Shown here piece after piece: positions 1-8,878 of a DNA stretch of 64,000 nt. The notes under the pieces are model-generated. The model saw only the letters and a program-made list of their open reading frames with translations, ran no database searches and was not told the DNA's origin. The translations under genes were made by a program, and so were the position numbers. The stretch covers positions 86,874 to 150,873 of the forward strand of contig PLJC01000008.1 of assembly GCA_003139545.1 (NCBI GenBank), given 5' to 3'. Source of the stretch: Actinomycetota bacterium. GTDB taxonomy: Bacteria; Actinomycetota; Thermoleophilia; Gaiellales; Gaiellaceae. How positions within the stretch are numbered: the stretch's first letter is position 1; every line of letters begins with the position of its first letter.

Positions 1-565
1 GCTCGTCCTCCTCGTAGCGCACCGTCACCTGCGTCTTGCCGTCCGGGCGCAGATAGAGCAGCTCCTCCGCCTTGCGGACCGCGGCGAGCCGCTTCGCGAG
101 CCGATGCGCGAGCATGATCGGCAGCGGCATCAGCTCCTCGGTCTCGTTCGACGCGTAGCCGAACATCATTCCCTGGTCGCCGGCGCCGACGCGGTCGAGT
201 GGGTCGTCGTCGCCGTGCTGTGTCTCGTACGACTGCTCGACGCCCTGCGCGATGTCGGGCGACTGCTCGTCGACGGAGACCAGGACGCCGCACGTCTCGG
301 CGTCGAACCCGTACTTCGCGCGCGTGTATCCGATCTCACGGATCCGATCGCGGACGATATGAGGGATGTCGACGTACGAATCGGTCGACATCTCGCCGCC
401 GACGACGACGAATCCGGTGGTGATGAACGTCTCGCAGGCGACACGCGCGTTGGGATCCTGCGCGAGGACGGCGTCGAGAACGGAGTCGGAAATCTGGTCG
501 GCGATCTTGTCCGGGTGACCCTCGGTGACCGACTCAGAGGTGAAGGAGAAGGAGCGTTTTGGCAT
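1..565 (-). CDS. metK: S-adenosylmethionine synthetase (N-terminal part, cut by window edge)
   Basis: It makes S-adenosylmethionine from methionine and ATP in the cytosol. The ATG is at 563-565 and reading leftward gives [20 protein letters not shown], the conserved MetK start with the GHPDK substrate-binding motif. The frame stays open to base 1, so about 188 residues of an expected ~390-400 are present and the C-terminus lies outside the window. It follows gpsA by 20 bp on the same strand and is the last visible gene of the aroF-to-metK operon. No SAM riboswitch is visible in the short gap. Confidence 0.95.
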   Translation of the reverse strand, partial: MPKRSFSFTSESVTEGHPDKIADQISDSVLDAVLAQDPNARVACETFITTGFVVVGGEMSTDSYVDIPHIVRDRIREIGYTRAKYGFDAETCGVLVSVDEQSPDIAQGVEQSYETQHGDDDPLDRVGAGDQGMMFGYASNETEELMPLPIMLAHRLAKRLAAVRKAEELLYLRPDGKTQVTVRYEEDE

Positions 566-585
566 GGGCGGCACGCTAGCCGACA

Positions 586-1539
586 TTATTCCTCGGTCGG
601 CTGACGACCCATCAGCCGGCCCGCCAACTCCGCGAGGCTCTGACCGGACAACACGGCAGAGACGCCCTCCGTGATCGGCAGCTCGACGCCGACGCGCCGC
701 GAGAGCTCGAGCAGCACGGGCGCGGTCGTGATCCCCTCCACCGTCTGCCCGATCTCCGCCACCGCATCCGCGGGCGCGACGCCTTGCGCGATCAGCTCGC
801 CCGCACGCCGGTTGCGCCCGTGGCGGCTCCAACAGGTGACGATGAGGTCGCCCATGCCGGCGAGACCGGAGAACGTCTCGCTGCGAGCGCCGAACGCGTC
901 GCCGAGGCGCGCCATCTCGACGAGGCCGCGCGTGATCAGCGCCGCCTTGCCGTTGTCGCCGAGGTCGAGGCCGTCGACCGCGCCGGCGGCGAGCGCGATG
1001 ACGTTCTTCGCCGCCGCGCACAGCTCGACGCCGACGACGTCGGGGTTGACGTACGCGCGAAAGACGGTGGAGTTGATCGCGTGCTGGAGCTGCCCGGCGA
1101 GGTAGCCGTCCTCGCTCGCGATCACGGCCGCGGTCGGCAGGCCGACGGCGATCTCCTCCGCCATGTTCGGCCCTGAGAGCACGGCCACGCCGCGTCCGCG
1201 GACGCGCGTCGAGAGCCGCTCGCCGGTGGCGGGATCGAGGCCCTTCGTCAGGCTGAGGATCGGCGCGTCACCCGGCAGTGCGGCGACGACGTCGGCGAAC
1301 GCGATGCTCGGGACCGCGACGACGATGACGTCGACGTCGGCCGGCGCATCCGCGAGCGCGACCGTCTCCGCGGGGCGCAGGTCGACCTTCTGTAGGTAGC
1401 GCGGATTGCGCCCCGTCTCGGCGATCGCCTGCGCCTGCTCCTCCGTGTGGCAGGCGAGCACGACGTCGTGGCCGCGGTCGAGCAGCACGCGCGTGAACGC
1501 GGTCCCCCACGATCCCGCGCCCACGACGAGGAACTTCAC
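586..1539 (-). CDS. gpsA: NAD(P)H-dependent glycerol-3-phosphate dehydrogenase
   Basis: It reduces dihydroxyacetone phosphate to sn-glycerol 3-phosphate, the backbone for phospholipids. The 317-residue protein opens with the Rossmann motif [11 protein letters not shown], followed by the substrate-loop sequence [17 protein letters not shown] and the catalytic-lysine region [13 protein letters not shown], all typical of GpsA. The GTG start at 1537-1539 overlaps the der stop in a GTGA, indicating translational coupling. With plsC two genes upstream it places two steps of phospholipid synthesis in this operon. Confidence 0.95.
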   Translation of the reverse strand: MKFLVVGAGSWGTAFTRVLLDRGHDVVLACHTEEQAQAIAETGRNPRYLQKVDLRPAETVALADAPADVDVIVVAVPSIAFADVVAALPGDAPILSLTKGLDPATGERLSTRVRGRGVAVLSGPNMAEEIAVGLPTAAVIASEDGYLAGQLQHAINSTVFRAYVNPDVVGVELCAAAKNVIALAAGAVDGLDLGDNGKAALITRGLVEMARLGDAFGARSETFSGLAGMGDLIVTCWSRHGRNRRAGELIAQGVAPADAVAEIGQTVEGITTAPVLLELSRRVGVELPITEGVSAVLSGQSLAELAGRLMGRQPTEE

Positions 1540-2858
1540 GACCGGCGAACGAAGTCGATCGACACGGGCACGCCGTCGAGGCCGAAGCGCTCGCGCAGCT
1601 CGTTCTCGACCCAGAAGCCGTAGTCGCGCGTGACGAGCCCGGGGTCGTTCACGTAGATGCGGAGGCGCGGCGGCCGTTCGTGCACCTGCGTGCCGTACAG
1701 GAGGTTCAGCCGCTTGCCGGCGCGCGACGGAGGCTGGCGCGCTTCGCTCAGCTCGGCCAGCGCCTTGTTCAGCTCCACCGTCGGGATGCGCGCCGTGTGC
1801 CGGTCGAAGAGCTCGGCGACGGTGTCGAGCAGGCGCTCGAGGCCGCGGCCGCTCTTGGCCGAGACGGCGATGAACGCCGGACGCTGGCGCAGCCGGCGGC
1901 GCAGGCGCTTGCGCACGTCCTCGATGCGGACGGTCGTCTCGTCCCACTTGGAGAGGACGACGAGCGTCGAGCAGTCGGCCTTCCGCGAGACGTCGGCGAT
2001 GGCGAGATCCTGTTCGACGACGCCCTGCGTGGAGTCGATGAGGACGAGCGCGACGTCGGCGCGCTCCGCCGCCTCGAGCGCGCGCAGCTCCGAGTAGTAC
2101 TCGATGCCCTGGCGGTGCTTGCGCTTGCGGCGCAGGCCGGCGGTGTCGACGAGCACGAACGTGCGGTCGCCGCGTTGCAGCACGGTGTCGATCGAGTCGC
2201 GCGTCGTCCCGGGAATCTCGGAGACGATCACGCGTTCGCGGCCGAGCAGCGCGTTCACGAGGCTCGACTTGCCGACGTTCGGACGCCCGAGGATGGCGAC
2301 GCGGATCGCCTCCGGCGGGAACTCCTCGCGTGGAGCTGCGTCGTGCGACTCGAGGTAGCGCACGATCTCGTCGAGGAGGTCGCCGGCGCCGTGGCCGTGG
2401 AGCGCGGAGATCGGGATGGGATCGCCGAGGCCGAGCTTGTGCAGCTCGAACGCGAGCGAGTCCTGGCGCGGGTCGTCGATCTTGTTCGCGAGCAGGAGGA
2501 TCGGCTTGTGCGACTCGCGCAGGATCTGCGCGACTTCTTCGTCGCCCGGAGTGATCCCGAGCTTCGCATCGACGACGAACAGGACGAGGTCGGCTTCGGC
2601 GACGGCCTCGCGCGCCTGCTGCGCGATCGACCGCGTGATCGGCGTCTCGTCGGCGATGTCGACGCCGCCGGTGTCGACGAGCAGGAAGCGCCGGCCCGTC
2701 CATTCGCAGACGAGCTCCTTGCGGTCGCGGGTGACGCCGGACGTCTCGTGGACGACGGCCGCGCGCGTGCCCGTGAGGCGGTTGACGAGCGTCGACTTGC
2801 CCACGTTCGGGAAGCCGACGATCGCGACGGTGCCGAGGAGGCCGGTATCAGTCGCCAC
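1536..2858 (-). CDS. der: Ribosome-associated GTPase Der (EngA)
   Basis: An essential GTPase for 50S subunit maturation. The 440-residue protein has two tandem G domains: G1 motifs GFPNVGKST near residue 15 and GRPNVGKSS near 185, G3 DTGG and DTAG, and G4 NKID and SKWD, then the C-terminal KH-like domain ending in IDFVRRS. The GTG start at 2856-2858 shares its first base with the plsC stop, and the stop overlaps the gpsA start. Length and order are normal for the family. The cmk-plsC-der neighbourhood recurs in actinobacteria. Confidence 0.96.
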   Translation of the reverse strand: MATDTGLLGTVAIVGFPNVGKSTLVNRLTGTRAAVVHETSGVTRDRKELVCEWTGRRFLLVDTGGVDIADETPITRSIAQQAREAVAEADLVLFVVDAKLGITPGDEEVAQILRESHKPILLLANKIDDPRQDSLAFELHKLGLGDPIPISALHGHGAGDLLDEIVRYLESHDAAPREEFPPEAIRVAILGRPNVGKSSLVNALLGRERVIVSEIPGTTRDSIDTVLQRGDRTFVLVDTAGLRRKRKHRQGIEYYSELRALEAAERADVALVLIDSTQGVVEQDLAIADVSRKADCSTLVVLSKWDETTVRIEDVRKRLRRRLRQRPAFIAVSAKSGRGLERLLDTVAELFDRHTARIPTVELNKALAELSEARQPPSRAGKRLNLLYGTQVHERPPRLRIYVNDPGLVTRDYGFWVENELRERFGLDGVPVSIDFVRRS

Positions 2859-3505
2859 TAGGGAAGTGTGACGTCGCGCGGCCGGCCGGCCGCGTGCAGC
2901 TCGACGAGCCACGACCAGAGCCGGTACAGCTCGGCCTGGATCAGCTCCGAAGCTTCGCGGTAGCCCTTCGACCCGCTCGGGAGTCCCTCGAAGCGCATCG
3001 GCTCGCCCCACACGATCGACACGGGCGCGAAGTTGCCGATCTTCCAGGTCTGCGACCCGTGGATCGCGCCGCAGACGACCGGCACGTCCTCGTTCAGCGC
3101 CACCATCGCCGCTCCCGGCTGCACGGGGCCGGGCACGCCGGCACGCTGCCGCGTGCCCTCGGCGAAGACGCCGAGCGCCTCTCCCCCGCGCACGATCTCG
3201 CGCATGCGCCGCACGGCCTCGCGGTCGGACTCGCCGCGCCGAACCGCGAACGACCCGAACAGCCGCAGGTACGCGCCCGCGACCGGCACGTCGTGCGCCT
3301 CTGCCTTCGCGAGGTAGTACAGCGGCCGCGGCGTCGCCCAGCCGTACGCCGGGATGTCGGCCCACGAGAAATGGTTCATCGCGACGACGAGGCCACCCTT
3401 GCGCGGCATGCGCTCCTTTCCGTACACGTGCAGCCGCGTCATGAGCGCCGTCGGGCCGCCCATCAGGACGCGCCCCCACTTCCAGTTGAACTCGACGGAG
3501 TTCAA
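2858..3505 (-). CDS. plsC: 1-acyl-sn-glycerol-3-phosphate acyltransferase
   Basis: It acylates lysophosphatidic acid to phosphatidic acid at the membrane. The 215-residue protein contains the acyltransferase motif I NHFSWAD (catalytic H and D in the NHxxxxD pattern) near residue 45, the FAEGTRQR motif III, and the later VPVVCGAIHG segment. I start it at the TTG at 3503-3505 because it forms a TTGA overlap with the cmk stop and no ATG or GTG lies before the conserved region. An internal ATG near 3461 would remove about 15 residues. Confidence 0.88.
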   Translation of the reverse strand: MNSVEFNWKWGRVLMGGPTALMTRLHVYGKERMPRKGGLVVAMNHFSWADIPAYGWATPRPLYYLAKAEAHDVPVAGAYLRLFGSFAVRRGESDREAVRRMREIVRGGEALGVFAEGTRQRAGVPGPVQPGAAMVALNEDVPVVCGAIHGSQTWKIGNFAPVSIVWGEPMRFEGLPSGSKGYREASELIQAELYRLWSWLVELHAAGRPRDVTLP

Positions 3506-4134
3506 ACCGCAGTACGCGCGCGCACGAGCGCCTCGATGCGCTCGACGACGTCCTCGACCTGGAGGTTCGTCGTGTCGATCTCCTGCGCGTCCTGGGCCGG
3601 CTGCATGCGCTCCGCGTCCTTCTCGTCGCGCACGCGCAGATCGGTGGCGAGGGCGTCCGCGCCGATGCCGGGCCGTTCCGCGCTGCGCCGCTTCGCGCGT
3701 TCGGCGCGGTCGGCGGTGAGATAGACCTTCACTTCGGCGCTCGGCGCGACGACGGTGCCGATGTCGCGGCCTTCGATGACGACGTCGCCGTCCTTCCCGA
3801 GCTGGCGCTGCCGCTCGCGCATGACCTCGCGCACGGGCGGGTGCCGCGCGACGACGGGAACCATCCGGTCGATGCGGGCGCCGCGAATCGACGACGTCAC
3901 GTCGGTGCCGGCGATCCAGACGCGCTCGTCCCCGTCGAACGTCACCTGCTCCGCGCGCGCGAGCTCGGCCAGCGCGTTCGCGTCGCCGAGGTCGACGCCG
4001 CGCTGCATCGCGAGCCACGTCACGGCGCGGTACATCGCCCCCGTATCGAGGTAGCGGAAGCCGAGCCGCTCCGCGAGCGCCCGCGCAACCGTGCTCTTGC
4101 CTGCGCCTGCGGGCCCGTCGATTGCGACGATCAT
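3502..4134 (-). CDS. cmk: Cytidylate kinase
   Basis: It phosphorylates CMP and dCMP to the diphosphates. The 210-residue protein starts with the P-loop GPAGAGKST and has the NMP-binding segment YLDTGAMYRA, the IEGRDIGT motif and the LID region with AERPG, all standard for bacterial Cmk. Its ATG overlaps the aroA stop in an ATGA, and its own stop overlaps the TTG of plsC. Its place between aroA and der suggests coupled expression of nucleotide and aromatic precursor synthesis. Confidence 0.95.
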   Translation of the reverse strand: MIVAIDGPAGAGKSTVARALAERLGFRYLDTGAMYRAVTWLAMQRGVDLGDANALAELARAEQVTFDGDERVWIAGTDVTSSIRGARIDRMVPVVARHPPVREVMRERQRQLGKDGDVVIEGRDIGTVVAPSAEVKVYLTADRAERAKRRSAERPGIGADALATDLRVRDEKDAERMQPAQDAQEIDTTNLQVEDVVERIEALVRARTAV

Positions 4135-5393
4135 CGTCTCACCAGGGAGTCCAGAACCTCATAGAAGCCGGGGAAGCTTATAGCGACCGTCTCCGCGTCC
4201 TCGATGTCCACGCCTTCCCTGGACGCCAGCCCGACGACGGCGCCGAGCATGGCGATGCGGTGGTCGCCCCGCGCCTCGACGTTGCCGCCGCGAAGGCGCG
4301 TCGGGACGCCGGTGATGGCCCAGCCGTCCTCGCGCGACTTGACGTGCGCGCCGGTCGCGCGCAGGAGGTCGGTGACGGCCTCGATGCGGTCACTCTCCTT
4401 CACCCGCAGCTCGGCCGCGCCGCGGACGATCGTCTCGCCGTGGGCAGACGCGGCCAGGAGCGCGACGAGCGGAAGCTCGTCCACGAGCAGCGGGACCTCG
4501 TTCGCCCCGATCTCGGTGGCGGAGAGCTCGCCGTGCTGCACCTGCACGTCGCCGACGATCTCGCGGCCGAACGTATGCCGGTTGAAGATGGACACGCGGA
4601 TACCCATGCGCTTCAGCACCTCGAGCAACCCGGTGCGGCGCGGATTGAGCCCGACGCCGTGCACGGTCAGGTCGCTCCCGGGGACGAGCGCGGCGGCGAC
4701 GAGGAGCGGCGCGGCCGACGAGAAGTCGCCGGGGACGTCCACTTCGTCGAGTCGCAGCGTCGAGGCCCGCACGGTCGCCGACGTCGGCCGGCGCGTGATC
4801 TGCGCCCCGCCAGCCTCGAGCATCAGCTCGGTGTGGTCGCGCGTCGGCACCGGCTCGACCACCGTCGTCGTGCCCCCCGCGCTCAGCCCGGCGAGCAGGA
4901 TCGCCGACTTCACCTGCGCGCTCGCGACCGGAAGCTCGTAGTCGATCGCGAGCAACGACGAGCCTTCGATCTCCACCGGCGCGTGCCCTTCGCTCGTGTC
5001 GATACGCGCGCCCATGCGCCGCAGCGGATCGGCGACGCGCTCCATCGGCCGCGACGACAGCGACTCGTCGCCGGTGAGCACGTAGCTGCCGTCGCGGCCG
5101 GAGAGCATCCCCATCAGGAGACGCATGAGCGTGCCCGCGTTCGCGCAATCGACCGAGCCGGAGCGAAGCTCGCCGCCGTGCACGATCAGCTCGTCGTCGG
5201 CGAGATCCTCGACCTCGATGCCGAGCGCGCGCACCGCGTCGATCGACGCCTGCGTGTCGCCGGCGCGGCCGAAGCCGCGCACGTGCGTGTCGCCCTCCGC
5301 GACCGCGCCGATGAGCACCGCGCGATGGGAGATGGACTTGTCGCCGGGCACGGCGACGTGGCCGACGACGGCTGTGGCCGGCTCGATGCGCAC
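4131..5393 (-). CDS. aroA: 3-phosphoshikimate 1-carboxyvinyltransferase (EPSP synthase)
   Basis: It condenses shikimate 3-phosphate with phosphoenolpyruvate in aromatic amino acid synthesis. The 420-residue protein has GDKSISHRAVLIGA near residue 20, NAGTLMRLLMG near 95, and the RVKESDRI motif with catalytic Lys and Asp in the C-terminal half. The GTG start at 5391-5393 lies two bases after the aroF stop, so the two shikimate-route genes are tightly linked. EPSP synthases are divided into glyphosate classes, but I cannot assign the class from motifs with confidence. Confidence 0.95.
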   Translation of the reverse strand: MRIEPATAVVGHVAVPGDKSISHRAVLIGAVAEGDTHVRGFGRAGDTQASIDAVRALGIEVEDLADDELIVHGGELRSGSVDCANAGTLMRLLMGMLSGRDGSYVLTGDESLSSRPMERVADPLRRMGARIDTSEGHAPVEIEGSSLLAIDYELPVASAQVKSAILLAGLSAGGTTTVVEPVPTRDHTELMLEAGGAQITRRPTSATVRASTLRLDEVDVPGDFSSAAPLLVAAALVPGSDLTVHGVGLNPRRTGLLEVLKRMGIRVSIFNRHTFGREIVGDVQVQHGELSATEIGANEVPLLVDELPLVALLAASAHGETIVRGAAELRVKESDRIEAVTDLLRATGAHVKSREDGWAITGVPTRLRGGNVEARGDHRIAMLGAVVGLASREGVDIEDAETVAISFPGFYEVLDSLVRR

Positions 5394-5395
5394 CG

Positions 5396-6436
5396 TTATC
5401 CGATCGTGCGTCCCATGAGGGACACGAGCGCGCGGATCTCTGCCGCGAAATCGGGGAAGTCGGCGGTCGGAATCTGCTGCGGCCCGTCGGAGAGCGCTTC
5501 TTCGGGGCGCGGGTGCGTCTCGACGATGATCCCGTCGGCACCCGCGGCAACGGCGGCGCGCGCGAGCGGCAGCACGAGGTCGCGGCGCCCGGCCGGATGC
5601 GACGGGTCGACGATCACCGGCAGGTGCGTCTCCATCTTCAGGACAGGGACGGCGCTGATGTCGAGCGTGAAGCGCGTGGACGTCTCGAAGGTCTTGATCC
5701 CGCGCTCGCACAGGATCACCTCGGAGTTCCCTTCCTTGACGATGTACTCCGCTGCCATCAGGAGATCCTCGACCGTCGCGGAAAGGCCTCGCTTCAGGAG
5801 CACCGGCTTGCGTGCGCGTCCGACCTCGGCGAGGAGCGAGAAGTTCGCCATGTTGCGCGCGCCGATCTGGATGACGTCGGTCGCCTCGACGACTTGCTCG
5901 ACGTGGCGGGGATCCATCAGCTCGGTGACGATCGGCAGGCCCGTCTCCTCGCGCGCCTCCATGAGGATCTCGAGCGCCTCCTCACCGAGGCCCTGGAACG
6001 CATAGGGGGAGGTGCGCGGCTTGAACGCGCCGCCGCGCAGCATCGTCACGCCCGCGGCAGCGACGGCACGCGCTGTCTCGAGCGTCTGCTCGCGGCTCTC
6101 GACGCTGCACGGGCCGGCGATGAAGCCGAAATAGCCGTCGCCAATGCGCCGGCCACGGGCCTCGATCACCGTCGGGTCGGGCGAAAGCTCCCGCGAGACG
6201 AGCTTGTACGGCTTGAGGATCGGCAGCACCTGCTCGACGCCGGCGTAACCCTCGAGCGGCAACGCGGCGAGGAGCTCCCGCTCCCCGATGGCGCCGATCA
6301 CGGTCGCCTCGCGGCCCGGCGTGACGACGGCGCCGCAGCCGGCCTCCTCGAGGCGCGCCACGACGTCGTCCACCTGCTCCGGGGACGCGTTTGCTCCCAT
6401 GACGATCAGGAGCTCGGGTGCACCGGTCACGGCCAT
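5396..6436 (-). CDS. aroF: 3-deoxy-7-phosphoheptulonate synthase (DAHP synthase)
   Basis: It performs the first step of the shikimate pathway, joining erythrose 4-phosphate and phosphoenolpyruvate. A ferredoxin-like regulatory domain (residues 1-70) precedes the KDO8P-synthase-type barrel with GPCSVES, RGGAFKPRTSPYAFQG and IVDPSHPAGRR, the usual type I beta layout. I choose the ATG at 6434-6436 because a TAAGCT hexamer ends exactly 6 nt before it, the leaderless arrangement found throughout this window. A GTG two codons upstream (6440-6442) is the alternative. It is the promoter-proximal gene of the seven-gene minus-strand operon. Confidence 0.94.
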   Translation of the reverse strand: MAVTGAPELLIVMGANASPEQVDDVVARLEEAGCGAVVTPGREATVIGAIGERELLAALPLEGYAGVEQVLPILKPYKLVSRELSPDPTVIEARGRRIGDGYFGFIAGPCSVESREQTLETARAVAAAGVTMLRGGAFKPRTSPYAFQGLGEEALEILMEAREETGLPIVTELMDPRHVEQVVEATDVIQIGARNMANFSLLAEVGRARKPVLLKRGLSATVEDLLMAAEYIVKEGNSEVILCERGIKTFETSTRFTLDISAVPVLKMETHLPVIVDPSHPAGRRDLVLPLARAAVAAGADGIIVETHPRPEEALSDGPQQIPTADFPDFAAEIRALVSLMGRTIG

Positions 6437-6442
6437 GTTCAC

Positions 6443-6448
6443 AGCTTA
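6443..6448 (-). promoter_or_regulatory. Minus-10 element of aroF (leaderless)
   Basis: TAAGCT on the minus strand ends 6 nt before the ATG of aroF. There is no Shine-Dalgarno sequence, so the transcript probably starts at or next to the start codon. It would drive the whole aroF-metK operon. Confidence 0.5.
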
Positions 6449-6464
6449 GGCAGAATCACCCTCC

Positions 6465-7502
6465 ATGGCCGATAAGCCCCGCGTCTTCTCCGGTATCCAG
6501 CCCACGGGCCGTAAGACGCTGGGCAACTACAGCGGCGGCTTCCGCCAGTACGTCCAGACGCAGGACGCCGGCGACGCGTTCTTCTGCATCGTCGACCTGC
6601 ATTCGATCACGGTCGAGTACGACCCGGCCGACCTGCGCAGCTCGACGCTCGACCTGGCGGCCACCCTCTTCGCCACTGGCCTCGACGCCGAGCGGTCGAC
6701 GGTCTTCTGCCAGAGCCACGTGACCGCGCACGCGGAGGCGGCGTGGCTGCTGTCGGCTGTCGCGAGCTACGGCCAGTTGGGCCGCATGACGCAGTTCAAG
6801 GAAAAATCCGACCGGCATGACTTCGTCTCTGCCGGCCTGTTCACGTATCCGGTGCTGATGGCGGGCGACATCCTGCTGTACCAGACCGATCTCGTCCCGA
6901 TCGGTGACGACCAGCGCCAGCACCTCGAGCTCGCGCGCGACATCGCCGAGCGCTTCAACTTCCGCTACGGCGAGACGTTCCGCGTGCCGGACGGCCAGTT
7001 CCCGTCGGTCGGCGGCCGGATCATGGATCTCCAGGATCCGACGAGCAAGATGTCGACGACGCTCTCGAGCGAGCAGGGCGCGATCTACATGAACGACCCG
7101 CCGGACGCGATCCGGAAGAAGTTCAAGTCGGCGGTGACCGACTCGGGCCGCGAGGTTCGCTACGACCCGGCGGAGAAGCCGGGCGTGTCGAACCTGCTGG
7201 AGATCATGAGCGTCGCCACCGGCGAGCCGATCGACGCGCTCGCGAAGCGGTTCGCGAGCGCCGGCTACGGCGACCTGAAGGAGGCGGTCGGCGAATCGGT
7301 GGTCGAGCTGCTGACGCCGATCCAGGAGCGCTTCAAGCAGCTCCGTGCGGACGAGCGCGCGCTCCAACACCTCCTCGCGATGGGCGCCGAGAAGGCCCGC
7401 CGTGCGAGCGAGCCGACGCTCGAGCAGATGTATGAGCGCATGGGCTTCGCGAAGCCTGAGGCCGGGCGCCACTTCGGCGCTGCCCGGCCGCGCGGGCTGT
7501 AG
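6465..7502 (+). CDS. trpS: Tryptophanyl-tRNA synthetase
   Basis: It charges tRNA-Trp with tryptophan. The 345-residue protein begins with FSGIQPTGRKTLGNYSGGFR, the TrpRS N-terminal signature. It continues with YPVLMAGDILLYQTDLVPIGDDQ, which contacts Trp and ATP, and SKMSTT in the position of the KMSKS loop. Two signature deviations are visible: the HIGH-equivalent reads TLGN instead of HLGN, and KMSKS reads KMSTT. Length and the rest of the fold are normal, so I regard it as functional. It is divergent from aroF across 28 bp. A TrpRS paralogue elsewhere cannot be excluded. Confidence 0.94.
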   Translation: MADKPRVFSGIQPTGRKTLGNYSGGFRQYVQTQDAGDAFFCIVDLHSITVEYDPADLRSSTLDLAATLFATGLDAERSTVFCQSHVTAHAEAAWLLSAVASYGQLGRMTQFKEKSDRHDFVSAGLFTYPVLMAGDILLYQTDLVPIGDDQRQHLELARDIAERFNFRYGETFRVPDGQFPSVGGRIMDLQDPTSKMSTTLSSEQGAIYMNDPPDAIRKKFKSAVTDSGREVRYDPAEKPGVSNLLEIMSVATGEPIDALAKRFASAGYGDLKEAVGESVVELLTPIQERFKQLRADERALQHLLAMGAEKARRASEPTLEQMYERMGFAKPEAGRHFGAARPRGL

Positions 7503-7508
7503 TCCCAC

Positions 7509-8195
7509 TCACTCGCTTCGACGTAACTGGTCGACCTCGGAGGGCTCGAGCTCGCGCCACTGGCCGGGCTCGAGACCTTCGAGGGTCAGGCCGGCGTACG
7601 CGCTGCGATGGAGTCGCGTCACCGGGTGGCCGACGGCTTCGAGCATGCGCCGCACCTGGTGGTTGCGCCCCTCGTGAATGGTCAGCTCGATGCGGTTCGG
7701 GCCGAGGCGGCGGACGCGCGCGGGTGCGGTCGGGCCGTCGTCCAGCTCGATGCCGTCGCGGAGCGCTTGGAGGGCGACGTCGTCCGGCTTGCCCTCGACG
7801 GTCGCCTCGTACGTTTTCTCAACGCCGTAACGCGGATGCGCGAGCCGGTGCGCAAGCTGGCCATCGTTCGTGAGCAGGAGCGCCCCGGTCGTGTAGGCGT
7901 CGAGACGGCCGACGGGGACGACGCGCGGCTCGGCCGGGACGAGCTCGACGACGGTCGGGCGGCGCTGCGGGTCGCGTGCGGTCGTGACGACGCCGGCGGG
8001 CTTGTGCAGGAGGAGGTAGGTGAGCTTCTGCAGCGCGACCGGCTCTCCGTCCACGGCGACACGGTCGCGCGACTGGACGAACGTGTTCAGCTGGCCCGGC
8101 TCTCCGTTGACCGTGACGCGGCCGGCTTTGATCAGCTCATCGGCGCCGCGGCGCGAGGCGACTCCTGCTCGGGCGAGGTACGCGTTGAGACGCAC
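7509..8195 (-). CDS. 23S rRNA pseudouridine synthase, RluB/RsuA family
   Basis: It isomerises a uridine in large-subunit rRNA, as family members do. The 228-residue protein has an N-terminal S4 RNA-binding domain (MRLNAYLARAGVASRRGADE) and the catalytic motif GRLDAYTTGALLLTNDG with the nucleophilic Asp, followed by EGRNHQVRRML. The GTG start is at 8193-8195. A TATCTT hexamer lies 8 nt upstream, close to the leaderless spacing seen elsewhere. It converges with trpS, leaving 6 bp. RluB is the likely subfamily, but RsuA/RluE specificity cannot be read from sequence. Confidence 0.9.
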   Translation of the reverse strand: MRLNAYLARAGVASRRGADELIKAGRVTVNGEPGQLNTFVQSRDRVAVDGEPVALQKLTYLLLHKPAGVVTTARDPQRRPTVVELVPAEPRVVPVGRLDAYTTGALLLTNDGQLAHRLAHPRYGVEKTYEATVEGKPDDVALQALRDGIELDDGPTAPARVRRLGPNRIELTIHEGRNHQVRRMLEAVGHPVTRLHRSAYAGLTLEGLEPGQWRELEPSEVDQLRRSE

Positions 8196-8218
8196 GGACT
8201 GAGAAGATACGCAGCCTC

Positions 8219-8509
8219 GTGCCGCACTACATCTCGCTCATGCGGTGGACGACGGCGGGCAGGGCCGGTCTTCCGGCCTGGCGCGACCGGGTGGAGGACG
8301 GCGAGCGGCTCATCGAGAAGTCCGGCGGAAAGCTCGTCGGCGTCTGGGTGACGCTCGGACGCTACGACGTCGTCGAGGTCTTCGAGGCGCCGGACGACGA
8401 GACCGCACTCGAGATCGTGACGAAGCTCGGCGCCGGCGGCGGCGAGGACACGGAGACGCTGCGCGCGTTCACGCGCGAAGAGGCCGAAGAGATCATCCGC
8501 AAGCTGTGA
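8219..8509 (+). CDS. GYD domain protein
   Basis: This 96-residue protein has the GYD-family fold: MPHYISLMRWTTAG at the start, LGRYDVVEVFEAPDDETAL in the centre (the GYD motif as GRYD) and a C-terminal acidic helix. The family is a small dimeric alpha+beta ferredoxin-like fold of unknown function. The start is GTG, with an AT-rich GATACG 7 nt before it. The following gene overlaps the stop in a GTGA, so the two are co-translated. Confidence 0.85.
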   Translation: MPHYISLMRWTTAGRAGLPAWRDRVEDGERLIEKSGGKLVGVWVTLGRYDVVEVFEAPDDETALEIVTKLGAGGGEDTETLRAFTREEAEEIIRKL

Positions 8510-8841
8510 GGAAGGCCGCAGCGTGGGACGCTGCCGCGCTGCTCGTCTTCGTCGTCGTCGGTGTGCTGACGCACGGCGCGTCGGTGGGGGCGTTCTTCCG
8601 CGACGCGGCGTGCATCCTCGGCGGCTGGTTCGCGGCGGCTGTCGTGTTACGGCCCTACCGGCGTGGCACGTGGTGGCGCCTCGGAGCGACATGGCTCGTC
8701 GGGGTCTCAGCCGGCGTCCTCGTGCGCGCTGTCGTTGTCGGCCACGTCGCGTACGACTTCTGGGGCGTCGCCCTCGCATTCACGGCGCTGTTCGTCCTCG
8801 CCGGACGTGGCCTACGCCACGTAGCCGTACGAAAGCCGTAA
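8506..8841 (+). CDS. DUF3054-like integral membrane protein
   Basis: A 111-residue protein with about four hydrophobic segments: AALLVFVVVGVLTHG, ILGGWFAAAVVLRP, LGATWLVGVSAGVLVRAVVVG and FWGVALAFTALFVLAG. The pattern and the RRGTWWRLG connector resemble the DUF3054 family of actinobacteria. Function is unknown. The GTG start overlaps the GYD stop. The TAA stop at 8839-8841 lies inside the first bases of the palindromic repeat arm at 8838-8871. Confidence 0.75.
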   Translation: MRKAAAWDAAALLVFVVVGVLTHGASVGAFFRDAACILGGWFAAAVVLRPYRRGTWWRLGATWLVGVSAGVLVRAVVVGHVAYDFWGVALAFTALFVLAGRGLRHVAVRKP

Positions 8842-8871
8842 CGCCTCCGTATCGGTACCTGGTACCGGTCG
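8838..8871. repeat. Palindromic element, copy A (single arm) between convergent genes
   Basis: The core CGGTACC-T-GGTACCG (8853-8867) is a perfect 7+1+7 palindrome. It is preceded by GTAAC...CGTAT, which matches the left arm of copy C. It fills the gap between the convergent DUF3054 and scpB genes. Related arms occur at 36254-36351, 43610-43715 and 44412-44445. Confidence 0.85.
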
Positions 8872-8878
8872 TGTCTCG

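Noticed and set aside
566..585. Possible SAM riboswitch before metK
   Set aside because: Only 20 bp separate gpsA and metK, too short for a SAM-I aptamer.
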